Shown here: one piece after another, positions 51,782 through 59,359 of the stretch
Layout: each line of letters opens with the position of its first letter
Position numbering within the stretch: the stretch's first letter is position 1
Origin: Nocardioides sp. Root240
GTDB lineage: Bacteria > Actinomycetota > Actinomycetes > Propionibacteriales > Nocardioidaceae
Reading direction: 5' to 3'
Length of the DNA stretch: 64,000 bases
Assembly: GCF_001428825.1 (NCBI RefSeq)
Contig: NZ_LMIT01000001.1
Coordinates: forward strand, 287,226 to 351,225
Translations under genes and position numbers: made by a program
Notes under the pieces: generated by a model
The model's database searches: none
Told to the model about the DNA's origin: nothing
What the model saw: only the letters and a program-made list of their open reading frames with translations

Positions 51782-52428
51782 GCGACAAGGTCACCGTGCT
51801 GCTGGTCGACGACCACGAGCTGATCCGCAACGGTCTGGGGGCGGTCCTGGACCTCGAGCCCGACCTCGAGGTCGTCGCCACCGCCGGCTCCGTCGCCGAG
51901 GGCATCCAGCGCTATGCCGAGTTCCGCCCGGACGTCGTCATCACCGACCTCCAGATGCAGGACGGCACCGGACTGGACGTCGTCCGCACGCTGCGCAAGC
52001 AGAGCGACAAGGTCGGCCTGATCGTGCTCACCATGCACTCCGGGGACGAGCAGATCTTCGCGGCCATGCAGGCCGGTGCGTCCGGCTTCGTGGGCAAGGA
52101 CGCACCCTCCACCGAGGTGATCAAGGCCGCGCGCCATGCGGCCGTCTCCCCCAAGGCCTTCGTGTGCGCGGGCCTGGTAGGGGCGATGATGCGCCGTCAG
52201 TCCGCGGAGTCGACCGCACTGACCGAGCGGGAGCACGACGTCCTGCTGCTGCTCGCCGAGGGCCTCAACGCCGCCGCGATCGGCCAGAAGCTGTATCTCT
52301 CGGAGTCGACGACCAAGTCTCACATCGCCCGGATCTACCAGAAGCTGGGCGCCGCCAACCGCGCCCAGGCGCTGGTGACGGCGATGCGGATCGGCCTGCT
52401 CTCCACCGTTCAGCCTTCCGCGCGCTGA
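51778..52428 (+). CDS. LuxR-type response regulator of the Tad locus
   Basis: A 216-residue NarL-class regulator: Asp11/Asp12, phospho-acceptor Asp57 (VVITDLQMQDG), Lys in GFVGKDA, and a LuxR HTH (LTEREHDVLLLLAEGLNAAAIGQKLYLSESTTKSHIARIYQKLGA). The ATG lies inside the kinase's last codons (four-base overlap). It lies 162 bases before flp1, and the TAGTCC dyads upstream of flp1 and cpaB are natural candidate binding sites. Confidence 0.92.
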   Translation: MSDKVTVLLVDDHELIRNGLGAVLDLEPDLEVVATAGSVAEGIQRYAEFRPDVVITDLQMQDGTGLDVVRTLRKQSDKVGLIVLTMHSGDEQIFAAMQAGASGFVGKDAPSTEVIKAARHAAVSPKAFVCAGLVGAMMRRQSAESTALTEREHDVLLLLAEGLNAAAIGQKLYLSESTTKSHIARIYQKLGAANRAQALVTAMRIGLLSTVQPSAR

Positions 52429-52464
52429 CGTCGTCGGACCGTGGCTCCGGTCACGCTCGGAAGG

Positions 52465-52480
52465 TAGTCCCAACTGACTA
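52465..52480. promoter_or_regulatory. Tad-locus dyad 2 (flp operon)
   Basis: TAGTCC-CAAC-TGACTA, the most symmetrical of the three copies (TAGTC...GACTA arms), 110 bases before the flp1 ATG and 37 bases after the response-regulator stop. Confidence 0.62.
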
Positions 52481-52540
52481 GGGGCGAAGAGACGAACTCC
52501 CGATCCCCAAGGGTCGCGCTTCAGGCAGAGTTCTCGTCAT

Positions 52541-52556
52541 CGGGGAGCACTCCCCG
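52541..52556 (+). other. hairpin in the flp1 leader
   Basis: CGGGGAG-CA-CTCCCCG forms a strong short stem ending 34 bases before the flp1 ATG. It might stabilise the pilin mRNA; it is too far upstream to hide the ribosome site. Confidence 0.4.
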
Positions 52557-52590
52557 GGGACACAGAACACCAGTGCAAAGGGAGACCCCG

Positions 52591-52779
52591 ATGGTCCAGT
52601 ACCTCCAGATCCTGCTCAACGCCCGCCTCGCCAAGATGGACGAGCGCGGCGCCACCGCCGTCGAGTACGGCCTGCTCGTCGCCCTGATCGCCGTCGTGAT
52701 CATCGTCGGCGTTCGCCTTCTCGGCACCAACCTCAGCGACATGTTCAACGGTGTCGCCGGCGACGTGGGCGCTGCCTGA
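52591..52779 (+). CDS. flp1: Flp-type pilin 1
   Basis: A 62-residue Flp pilin, the major subunit of Tad pili. The prepilin peptidase site lies in DERGATAVEYGLL, cut after Gly22, with Glu and Tyr of the flp motif at mature positions 5 and 6. The hydrophobic helix (LLVALIAVVIIVGVRLLG) follows. ATG 52591 is preceded by AAGGGAGA. A hairpin follows the gene before flp2, which should set a high flp1-to-flp2 ratio. Confidence 0.93.
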   Translation: MVQYLQILLNARLAKMDERGATAVEYGLLVALIAVVIIVGVRLLGTNLSDMFNGVAGDVGAA

Positions 52780-52807
52780 TCTTCTGCACCAGCAGAGACA
52801 ATCAATC

Positions 52808-52842
52808 GAACGGCCGAGCTGTGGACAACAGCCCGGCCGTTC
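52808..52842 (+). terminator. intercistronic hairpin flp1/flp2
   Basis: Arms GAACGGCCG/CGGCCGTTC (9 pairs), one A/C mismatch, then GCTGT/ACAGC (5 pairs) with a five-base loop. The following bases (GGTCGTTCT) are only mildly T-rich, so a partial terminator or 3' stabiliser is more likely than a full stop. Confidence 0.65.
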
Positions 52843-52863
52843 GGTCGTTCTGAGGAGCTCGTC

Positions 52864-53058
52864 GTGGGGATCGAAGTGGGAGCAGACATGCAGAGCGACG
52901 TCGTCTGGGGCCGCCTTGGCCTGGGTGTCGAGGAGCGAGGCGCCACCGCCGTGGAGTACGCGCTGCTGATGACCCTGATCGCCGTTGCGATCATCGGCGG
53001 CGTGGCACTCTTCGGTGAGGCCATCCGCGGCCTGTTCGAGTTCGACTTCCCCGGATAG
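52864..53058 (+). CDS. Flp-type pilin 2
   Basis: A 64-residue second Flp pilin, with EERGATAVEYALLMTLIAVAIIGGVALFG carrying the same cleavage and Glu-Tyr motif. The leader before the cut is longer (26 residues) than in flp1. GTG 52864 has GAGGAG eight bases upstream; ATG 52888 is the alternative. It ends three bases from the convergent M48 protease gene. It may be a minor pilin. Confidence 0.88.
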   Translation: MGIEVGADMQSDVVWGRLGLGVEERGATAVEYALLMTLIAVAIIGGVALFGEAIRGLFEFDFPG

Positions 53059-53061
53059 CCC

Positions 53062-54300
53062 TCAGGGTGCGGATTCCGCCCCGGCCCGCGCCAGGCCGAT
53101 CCGCTGCAGGACCGTGGGGTGCGATCCGAACCAGAATTGTGACCATACCGGTGGTGTGGGGTCGGCATGGGAGCGCAGTGCGAGACGGCGCTGGAGCGCG
53201 ACGAAGGCCTGCGGGTCCCTTGTCCGCTCCAGCGCCGTCTGGTCTGCCCGGGCCTCCAGCTGGCGGCTGATGCCGTTCTGAACCGGGGCGGAGGCCAGGG
53301 TCGCCAGCGCGACGAGCGCGAGCAGGCAGGGCACGGTCCCCGCCCGGCGCAGGTCCCGCCGGCCGTCACCGGCCAGCAGCAGCCCGAGCAGCCCGATCCC
53401 CACCAACGCTCCGGCCGCGCCGAGCGCCGTACCGGTCACCACGTCGCCGTGCCGGGCATGGGCCAGCTCGTGGGCGACCACCGAGAGCACCTCGTCGCGC
53501 GGCGTGCCGTCGACCAGGGTGTCGTAGAGCACGACCCGCCGGGTGTGGCCGAAGCCCGACACGTAGGCGTTGAGGGTCGTCGTACGACGCGACGCGTCGG
53601 CCACCAGCACGTCGTCGACCTGCACGCCCTCCTGGTCGGCGAGGTCCAGCACCGCGGTGCGCAACGAACCGTCCGGGAGCGGCTCGAAGTGGTTGAACAC
53701 CGGCTCGATGAGCACCGGGTAGACGAACGAGCCGACCACGACGAGCGCCGCCCCCAGCACACCTGCCACCGCCGGCCAGGCCCGCGGCCAGCGCCGGACA
53801 CACGCGACCAGCGCGATCACCGCCAGTGAGGTGGTCACGATCGCGATCAGCTCGCCCTTGACGACGTCGACACCCCAGGTCGACCAGGTCCCCGCTGCCA
53901 GGCCCTCGTCGAGGGCCAGCCGGCGCAGCGCGATCGCGAACGGCAGCGTCACCAGGCGGCCGACCACGCTCAGCGCAGCCACCACCAGGACGATCCGGAC
54001 CCACCACCAGCCGGGCACCCGCTCAGCCCAGGCCCGGCCGCGACGCCCGAACCCCAGCCAGCACGCGACGGCGAGCGAGACCGCCAGCGACGACCAGCTC
54101 CAGGTCCGCGCCCAGCGCGCGTAGTGCTCGGCACGCTCGATCTCGGACGAGGTGAACACCGAGGAGGCCGACGCCGGTCGCGGCATGCCACCCGGCACGA
54201 TCTCCCACGGCACCCGCTCGGCGGCGATCAGCACGAAGGCCGCCGCGCCCAGCAGCACCGTGCCCAGCGCGACCCGCCGGGCAGCGCGTCGGGTGTCCAC
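53062..54300 (-). CDS. M48-family membrane metalloprotease
   Basis: A 412-residue Ste24/HtpX-type zinc protease. Hydrophobic helices lie at about residues 10-28, 67-84, 100-125, 150-168 and 178-198, then the active site HELAH (277-281), with the third zinc ligand Glu349 in QLEARAD and further helices between. Such proteases act in membrane protein quality control or CAAX processing. It is the last gene of the riboswitch-controlled operon; GTG 54300 is five bases after the lipoprotein's stop. Confidence 0.88.
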   Translation of the reverse strand: MDTRRAARRVALGTVLLGAAAFVLIAAERVPWEIVPGGMPRPASASSVFTSSEIERAEHYARWARTWSWSSLAVSLAVACWLGFGRRGRAWAERVPGWWWVRIVLVVAALSVVGRLVTLPFAIALRRLALDEGLAAGTWSTWGVDVVKGELIAIVTTSLAVIALVACVRRWPRAWPAVAGVLGAALVVVGSFVYPVLIEPVFNHFEPLPDGSLRTAVLDLADQEGVQVDDVLVADASRRTTTLNAYVSGFGHTRRVVLYDTLVDGTPRDEVLSVVAHELAHARHGDVVTGTALGAAGALVGIGLLGLLLAGDGRRDLRRAGTVPCLLALVALATLASAPVQNGISRQLEARADQTALERTRDPQAFVALQRRLALRSHADPTPPVWSQFWFGSHPTVLQRIGLARAGAESAP

Positions 54301-54305
54301 GATCT

Positions 54306-55505
54306 CTACTTTTGCACGCCGGCCAACAACGCCAACCGGGCCTGCCAGGCAGCGGTCAGCTCGGCCTCGGTCCACCCGGCCTCGGCGCGCAGCGCGGTGG
54401 CGACGTCGGCGCCGCCGAGCACCCTGCGGTAGAGCGCGACGAGGGCGCCCTCTCCCCCGTGTTCGACGATCACCACGCACACCTGCCAGGCCGCCTCGTA
54501 GACCGCGCCGAGGTGGGTGGCCGTGGGGTCGAAGTCGGTGTCGGCAGGCAACGCGGCCGGTACGCCGCCGCGCTTGACCTGCTTGATCACCTGGGCCGCC
54601 GTGCGGGAGACCGGCAGGTCGACGTCGCGCAGAGCGACGTAGTCGGCGAAGCCCTCGACGAGCCACAGCGGCGCCCCCTGCACGAGCGCCGCGCCGGTCA
54701 CCGCATGGACGGCCTCGTGGGTCATCACGACCTGCGCGGCGGTGGGGTCGAGGGCGTCGAAGACCGTGCGGTTGACGAACACGTGGACCGGGCTCCCCGG
54801 AGCCTGCGAACCGTCGACCGGTGCGGTGACCGCAGCGATGGCGCTGTACTGCCCGGGCTGCACGCCGAGCGTCCGGTCGACCGCCGCGGCGTCCGCCGGC
54901 ACCTCGACGACGACGCCCGCGCGACCTCCGAGCAGTGGGCGGGTCGCGGCGACGGCACGGCGAGCAAGGCGGGCGTAGCGGTCGATCTCCCCCGCCGGTT
55001 CGGCAGCGGCCACGACCGCACCCGGGACCCGTCGTACGACGAGCGGACCGGTCAGCCACAACGGCAGCCGGGCGCCGTCGGCACCGATGCCGGCGATCCG
55101 GCTCCCGCCGTCGGCGAAGGACACCGGCACCTCGGCGCGCGCCGACGCCTCGTCGAAGCCCTCGACGCGCCAGGTGACGGCGACCAGTCCGTCCCACGCG
55201 TCCGCGCCGGACGTCCGACCAGTCTCGGTGATGTAGCGGAGGGTCACGTCGGACAGGCGCAGCCCCGTCGCGTTGCGGCTGACGGCGGCGAGGAGCTGCG
55301 CCGCGTCGTCGTCGGCCCCGAGGCGCGCCAGGGCGCCAGGGTCGTCGATGTCGTCCTGGAGGGCCGCCACCGTCTCGGCGGCGACCGCCGGGTCGGCGAC
55401 CTCGGTGCGCTGCGTGGGCGGCGGCGCGACGTACTCGTCAGGCGAGCACGCCCCGGTGAGGAGGCCGGCCGTCAGGAGTGCGGTCAGGAGGACCCGTCGG
55501 GTCAC
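54306..55505 (-). CDS. lipoprotein with gluzincin-type (peptidase MA-like) site
   Basis: A 399-residue exported lipoprotein: lipobox LLTGAC with Cys20, a middle NTF2/cystatin-like region (about 75-170), and a C-terminal zinc peptidase-like domain with HEAVH (263-267) and the third-ligand Glu284 in LVEGFADYV, as in peptidase MA-like proteins. Cell-wall or surface proteins are possible substrates. GTG 55505 overlaps the NlpC stop (GTGA). Confidence 0.82.
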   Translation of the reverse strand: MTRRVLLTALLTAGLLTGACSPDEYVAPPPTQRTEVADPAVAAETVAALQDDIDDPGALARLGADDDAAQLLAAVSRNATGLRLSDVTLRYITETGRTSGADAWDGLVAVTWRVEGFDEASARAEVPVSFADGGSRIAGIGADGARLPLWLTGPLVVRRVPGAVVAAAEPAGEIDRYARLARRAVAATRPLLGGRAGVVVEVPADAAAVDRTLGVQPGQYSAIAAVTAPVDGSQAPGSPVHVFVNRTVFDALDPTAAQVVMTHEAVHAVTGAALVQGAPLWLVEGFADYVALRDVDLPVSRTAAQVIKQVKRGGVPAALPADTDFDPTATHLGAVYEAAWQVCVVIVEHGGEGALVALYRRVLGGADVATALRAEAGWTEAELTAAWQARLALLAGVQK

Positions 55506-56497
55506 CCAGGCCGGACCGCTCCGGCGTACGGCATCTCGTCGACGCTCGACACCTTCACGCCCGCGCCGGGGTTGGCGGCGTGCACGATCATGCCGCTGCC
55601 GATGTACATCGCGACGTGGCTGACCGGGCTGTAGTAGAAGACCAGGTCGCCGGGCTGCAGGTCGCTCTTGGCGACCGGGGTGCCCGAGCCCATCTGCGCG
55701 CGCGAGGAGTGCGGCAGGCTGACGTCGGCCTGGGCCCACGCCATCATGGTGAGGCCGGAGCAGTCGAAGGCGCTCGGGCCGGCCGCGCCGTAGACGTAGG
55801 CGTCGCCCACCTGGGCCAGCGCGTAGCGGATCGCGGCCGCGGCCCGGGGCGACGCGGGGATCGAGCCGGCGTCGGGCGCGCGGTAGCCGCCGCGGGAGAG
55901 GATCTCGTTGCGCTCCTCCTCCTCGAGGCGGGAGAGCAGGGACTTGGCCTGGGCCAGCTTGTCGTCGGCGCTCTTCTTCTCCGTGGAGAGCGTCTTCTTC
56001 AGGGCGCGGACGTCGTCGCGGCGCTCCTGGGTCTGGGCACGGCGGATGCCGTAGGCCTCGAGCTCGGTGCCGTAGTCGGTGAGGATCGAGTCCTGGATGC
56101 CGTCGACGGTCGACATCGTCGCCAGCTCGTCGAGGAAGCCGTTGGAGTCGGAGGCGAGCAGCTCACCAGTGGGGCCGAGGCCGCCGGACTGGTAGCGCTG
56201 GATGATCGCGTCGCGGACGTCGGAGCGGACGCCGTCGAGGACGTCGCTCTGGCGGGTCTGGTCGGCCTCGAGCGAGTCGAGGTCGCGGTTGAGCTCCTTG
56301 AGCTCGAGACGCGCGTCGTTGTAGCGCTCCGAGGCCTGCTCGGCCTGGTGCAGCAGCTTGTCGACGCGGTCGCGGACCTGCTCGATGTCGGGCTCGGCGT
56401 TGGCCGGGCTGGTGGGGGTGCTCACCGACAGGGCGATCGTGCCGGTCAGGGCAAGTGCGGCAAGCGAAGCGGTGGTGCGTTTCCGGCCGTTCAGCAC
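55502..56497 (-). CDS. secreted NlpC/P60 peptidoglycan endopeptidase
   Basis: A 331-residue cell-wall hydrolase cutting peptide stems of peptidoglycan. Signal peptide (1-34, ending ANA), a long coiled-coil region (about 36-200) that usually keeps RipA-like enzymes in check, then the NlpC/P60 domain with Cys246 (FDCSGLTM), His294 (SPVSHVAMYIG) and His306 as catalytic triad. The gene follows a c-di-AMP riboswitch by 26 bases. Position matches mycobacterial Rv2190c. Confidence 0.93.
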   Translation of the reverse strand: MLNGRKRTTASLAALALTGTIALSVSTPTSPANAEPDIEQVRDRVDKLLHQAEQASERYNDARLELKELNRDLDSLEADQTRQSDVLDGVRSDVRDAIIQRYQSGGLGPTGELLASDSNGFLDELATMSTVDGIQDSILTDYGTELEAYGIRRAQTQERRDDVRALKKTLSTEKKSADDKLAQAKSLLSRLEEEERNEILSRGGYRAPDAGSIPASPRAAAAIRYALAQVGDAYVYGAAGPSAFDCSGLTMMAWAQADVSLPHSSRAQMGSGTPVAKSDLQPGDLVFYYSPVSHVAMYIGSGMIVHAANPGAGVKVSSVDEMPYAGAVRPG

Positions 56498-56523
56498 GTG
56501 CTGGCGGTCCCCTCTGGTGTCGT

Positions 56524-56731
56524 ACGCCTACCGGGTGAGCTGACGGGTTCGGGCACGACTTGCCCTACTCGCACTCCCTGCTCCCCCGCCGTCCGTTGGA
56601 CGGGCAGAGGGGCCCCTCGTGCGGGATTCACCCCAGATGTGGTTGGTTCCCCGGCTCCGGTGTCGCGGACGACCCCGGACTCAGCGCGGTGCCCGCGCGG
56701 ATCGGCCGATCCACTTCCACGGACACCTGAG
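56524..56731 (-). promoter_or_regulatory. c-di-AMP riboswitch (ydaO-yuaA type)
   Basis: On the minus strand the 5' part TCGCTCAGG, the GGGGAACCA element, TGGGGTGAATCCC, and the 3' part CCCGAACCCGTCAGCTCACC followed by GGTAGGCG match the ydaO-yuaA consensus in order. In actinobacteria this RNA typically precedes NlpC/P60 and Rpf-type wall enzymes and turns them off at high c-di-AMP. The boundaries are approximate. The rest of this 358-base gap (56767-56855) shows nothing else. Confidence 0.92.
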
Positions 56732-56737
56732 CGATCA

Positions 56738-56766
56738 AGACTAATCCCGGGCCGCGAGGAGTCCAA
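56738..56766 (-). promoter_or_regulatory. promoter of the riboswitch operon
   Basis: A -35 TTGGAC (56766-56761) and a -10 TAGTCT (56743-56738) are 17 bases apart; transcription would begin near 56731, at the riboswitch 5' end. Confidence 0.7.
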
Positions 56767-56855
56767 AACCCGCTGAGCGTGTTGGGGAAGGAGTTGGTGA
56801 GGAACGGGTCACACCTGCCCCGGGGGGCCACTCCACCTCTCCTGCCCCACCGTCA

Positions 56856-57062
56856 TCAGGCCGACTCCACCTCGGGCGCGGTCACCGGGCGCACCAACCG
56901 CAGCGGGGGCACCAGGCCGCCCTCGGCCAGCACGTCGAGCGCTCGCAGCTCGTCGTCGTCGATCATCAGCTCGGGGGGTGGGCCCAGCAGCACCGTCACC
57001 ACGCAGTCGTGGCAGGCCAGGCCCCGCACCACGCAGGTGTCGCAGTCGATCCTCGTCGTCAT
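56856..57062 (-). CDS. small Cys-containing conserved protein
   Basis: A 68-residue protein with four Cys in CDTCVVRGLACHDC and a C-terminal helical stretch (DDDELRALDVLAEGGLVPPLRLV). Such proteins occur divergently from the Rv2191-like nuclease gene in many actinobacteria; function unknown, perhaps a metal-binding small protein. ATG 57062 starts right before the motif; a GTG at 57092 in frame would add ten residues. Confidence 0.7.
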   Translation of the reverse strand: MTTRIDCDTCVVRGLACHDCVVTVLLGPPPELMIDDDELRALDVLAEGGLVPPLRLVRPVTAPEVESA

Positions 57063-57159
57063 GTCCAGGAGCGTGGCAGGGGGTGCCGACACAAAGGATC
57101 GTTCGCGATCGGCCGGCGCTCCCTCGGGACGCCTGCGCCATTGCGTCGGTGGTGCGTCC

Positions 57160-57165
57160 TACCGT
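57160..57165 (+). promoter_or_regulatory. leaderless-type -10 box (nuclease gene)
   Basis: TACCGT seven bases before ATG 57173. Confidence 0.55.
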
Positions 57166-57172
57166 CGTCGTC

Positions 57173-58882
57173 ATGGACCACGCCGCCGCCCTCGATCCCC
57201 GATGGGAGGACCAGCGCTCCTTCGACGAGCTCGGGCGGCCGCTGCGCGACGTCACCTTCTGCGTGGTCGACCTGGAGACGACCGGCGGCTCGGTGGGCGA
57301 CGGCGACATGATCACCGAGATCGGCGCGGTCAAGGTCCGCGGCGGCGAGGTGCTCGGCGAGTTCCAGACCCTGGTCAACCCGCACACCTCGATCCCCGCC
57401 TTCATCGCGGTGCTGACCGGCATCACCAACCGGATGGTGGCCGACGCGCCGCCGATCAGGGCCGCGCTGCCGGCCTTCCTCGAGTTCGCGGCCGGCTCGG
57501 TCCTGGTCGCCCACAACGCCCGCTTCGACGTCGGCTTCCTGCGGCACTTCGCGCGCGAGCAGGACCTGGCCTGGCCCGACTTCGAGGTGCTCGACACCGT
57601 CAAGCTCGCCCGCCACGTCGTGTCGCGCGACGAGGCGCCCAACCACAAGCTGTCCTCGCTGGCGCGGGTCTTCCGGGCCAGCACGACGCCCAACCACCGC
57701 GCCCTCGAGGACGCCCGGGCCACCGTCGACGTGCTGCACGGCCTGATGGAGCGCCTCGGCGGGCTCGGCGTGCACACCCTCGAGGAGCTGCAGGGCTACT
57801 CCTCCAAGGTCGCGGCGGCCTCCCGGCGCAAGCGCCACCTCGCCGACGAGCTCCCGCACGCCCCCGGCGTCTACCTGTTCCGCGACGAGCGCGAGCGGGT
57901 CCTCTACGTCGGCACGTCGCGGGACCTGCGTCGCCGGGTCCGCTCCTACTTCACCGCCTCCGAGAAACGCACGCGGATCGGCCAGATGGTGCAGCTCGCC
58001 ACGTCGGTGACCGGCATCGAGTGCGCCACGCCGCTGGAGGCCGAGGTGCGCGAGCTCCGGCTGATCGCGGAGCACAAGCCGCCCTACAACCGGCGCTCGC
58101 GGCACCCCGAGAAGGTCACCTGGCTCAAGCTCACCCGCGAGCCGTGGCCGCGGCTGTCCCTGGTCAAGCGCGTGCTCGACGACGACGCCGACTACGTCGG
58201 CCCGTTCTCCTCACGCAGCAGCGCCGAGGGTTCGCTCGAGGCGCTGCACGAGGTGTTCCCGATCCGCCAGTGCAACGAGCGGTTCGGCCGTCGGCCCTCC
58301 CGCTCCGCCTGCGCGCTGGCCGAGATGCACCGCTGTCTCGCGCCCTGCGACGGCAGCGTCGACGAGCAGTCCTACGGCGCCGTGGTCCGCCAGCTGCAGG
58401 ACACCCTCCTGAGGCGGCCCGACGACGTGGTCGACCTCGTGCACGCCCGGATGAGCGCGCTCGCCGACCAGGAGCGCTTCGAGGAGGCGGCCCACCAGCG
58501 CGACCGCCTGGCCGACTTCATCCGGGGTGCCGCCCGCACGCAGCGCCTTGCCGCGCTGACCGGTTGCCCCGAGGTGATCGCCGTCCGGCGCGAGGACGAC
58601 GGCCGCTGGGCGGTGCACGTGGTCCGCCACGGGCGGCTCGCCGCCGCCGGCACCATCCCGCCCGGCGCCGATGCGGTCGCTTGGGTCGAGGCGCTGCGCC
58701 TGACGGCCGAGACCGTCGTCCCGGCGCTCGGCCCGACGCCCGCGGCGACGGCGGAGGAGACCGAGCGGATCCTGCGCTGGCTCGAGGCTCCCGGCGTCCG
58801 GCTGGTCGACGTCGTCGGCGAGTGGACCTGTCCGGTGCAGGGTGCCGCGCGGCACGTGCCGGTCCTCGCGGCCGCCCCCTGA
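57173..58882 (+). CDS. DEDDh exonuclease / GIY-YIG (UvrC/Cho-like) fusion
   Basis: A 569-residue protein with a DnaQ-type 3'-5' exonuclease (about residues 25-195; DLETTG Asp33/Glu35, AHNARFDVGFL, HRALEDA) joined to a UvrC-N/Cho-like GIY-YIG nuclease (about 225-310; APGVYLFRDERERVLYVGTSRDLRRR) and a UVR-like Cys-containing region (CNERFGRRPSRSACALAEMHRCLAPC). It is the Rv2191 type of protein, suggested to act in DNA repair. It lacks the C-terminal UvrC endonuclease half. ATG 57173 is set by the -10 box. Confidence 0.88.
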   Translation: MDHAAALDPRWEDQRSFDELGRPLRDVTFCVVDLETTGGSVGDGDMITEIGAVKVRGGEVLGEFQTLVNPHTSIPAFIAVLTGITNRMVADAPPIRAALPAFLEFAAGSVLVAHNARFDVGFLRHFAREQDLAWPDFEVLDTVKLARHVVSRDEAPNHKLSSLARVFRASTTPNHRALEDARATVDVLHGLMERLGGLGVHTLEELQGYSSKVAAASRRKRHLADELPHAPGVYLFRDERERVLYVGTSRDLRRRVRSYFTASEKRTRIGQMVQLATSVTGIECATPLEAEVRELRLIAEHKPPYNRRSRHPEKVTWLKLTREPWPRLSLVKRVLDDDADYVGPFSSRSSAEGSLEALHEVFPIRQCNERFGRRPSRSACALAEMHRCLAPCDGSVDEQSYGAVVRQLQDTLLRRPDDVVDLVHARMSALADQERFEEAAHQRDRLADFIRGAARTQRLAALTGCPEVIAVRREDDGRWAVHVVRHGRLAAAGTIPPGADAVAWVEALRLTAETVVPALGPTPAATAEETERILRWLEAPGVRLVDVVGEWTCPVQGAARHVPVLAAAP

Positions 58883-58890
58883 GCGAGCCT

Positions 58891-59053
58891 CCAGGAGACT
58901 GCTGAACAAGACGGGCGAGCGCGAGCGGCGCTGGGTGCGTGCGGTCGCCAGAGCGGCGAGGACAGGCGTGGCGGGTCACTTCAACCGAGCCGAACGCCGC
59001 GAACGCTCCACCCGGCGCCGCGTAGCCGCGCGGATTGTCCAGCAGTCTCCTAG
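58891..59053. repeat. large imperfect inverted repeat element
   Basis: Perfect 12-base ends AGGAGACTGCTG (58893-58904) and its complement (59040-59051), continuing as (A/G)ACAA and then as a looser match including GCGGCGCTGGGTG versus GCGGCGCCGGGTG towards the middle. The whole gap between two co-directional genes is a foldable unit of about 160 bases, and its right end overlaps the next gene's -10 box. It looks like a MITE- or REP-like element. Confidence 0.65.
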
Positions 59054-59056
59054 GGT
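59051..59056 (+). promoter_or_regulatory. leaderless-type -10 box (RAM-domain gene)
   Basis: TAGGGT six bases before ATG 59063; its first base is the last base of the inverted repeat. Confidence 0.55.
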
Positions 59057-59062
59057 GAGTCC

Positions 59063-59341
59063 ATGATCACCGCCATCGTGTTCGTCCAGGCCGAGACCGC
59101 GCGGATCCCCGAGGTCGCCGCGGCGATCGCCGCCCTGGACGGCGTCAGCGAGGTCTACTCCGTCACCGGCCAGATCGACCTGATCGCGCTGGTCCGGGTG
59201 AAGAACCACGAGGACATCGCCACCGTGGTCTCCGACCGGCTCAACAAGGTCGACGGTGTCGTCGACACCGAGACCCACATCGCCTACCGCGCGTACTCCC
59301 GCCACGACCTCGAGGCGGCGTTCTCGCTCGGGCTCGACTGA
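59063..59341 (+). CDS. stand-alone Lrp/AsnC ligand-binding (RAM) domain protein
   Basis: A 92-residue protein that is only the alpha/beta RAM domain of Lrp/AsnC regulators (TAIVFVQAETARIPEVAAAIAALDGVSEVYSVTGQIDLIALVRV), with no DNA-binding part. Such proteins bind amino acids and form oligomers, and may modulate full-length Lrp proteins. It often lies near trpD in actinobacteria. Confidence 0.9.
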   Translation: MITAIVFVQAETARIPEVAAAIAALDGVSEVYSVTGQIDLIALVRVKNHEDIATVVSDRLNKVDGVVDTETHIAYRAYSRHDLEAAFSLGLD

Positions 59342-59359
59342 GCCCGAGCGAGGACCTGG

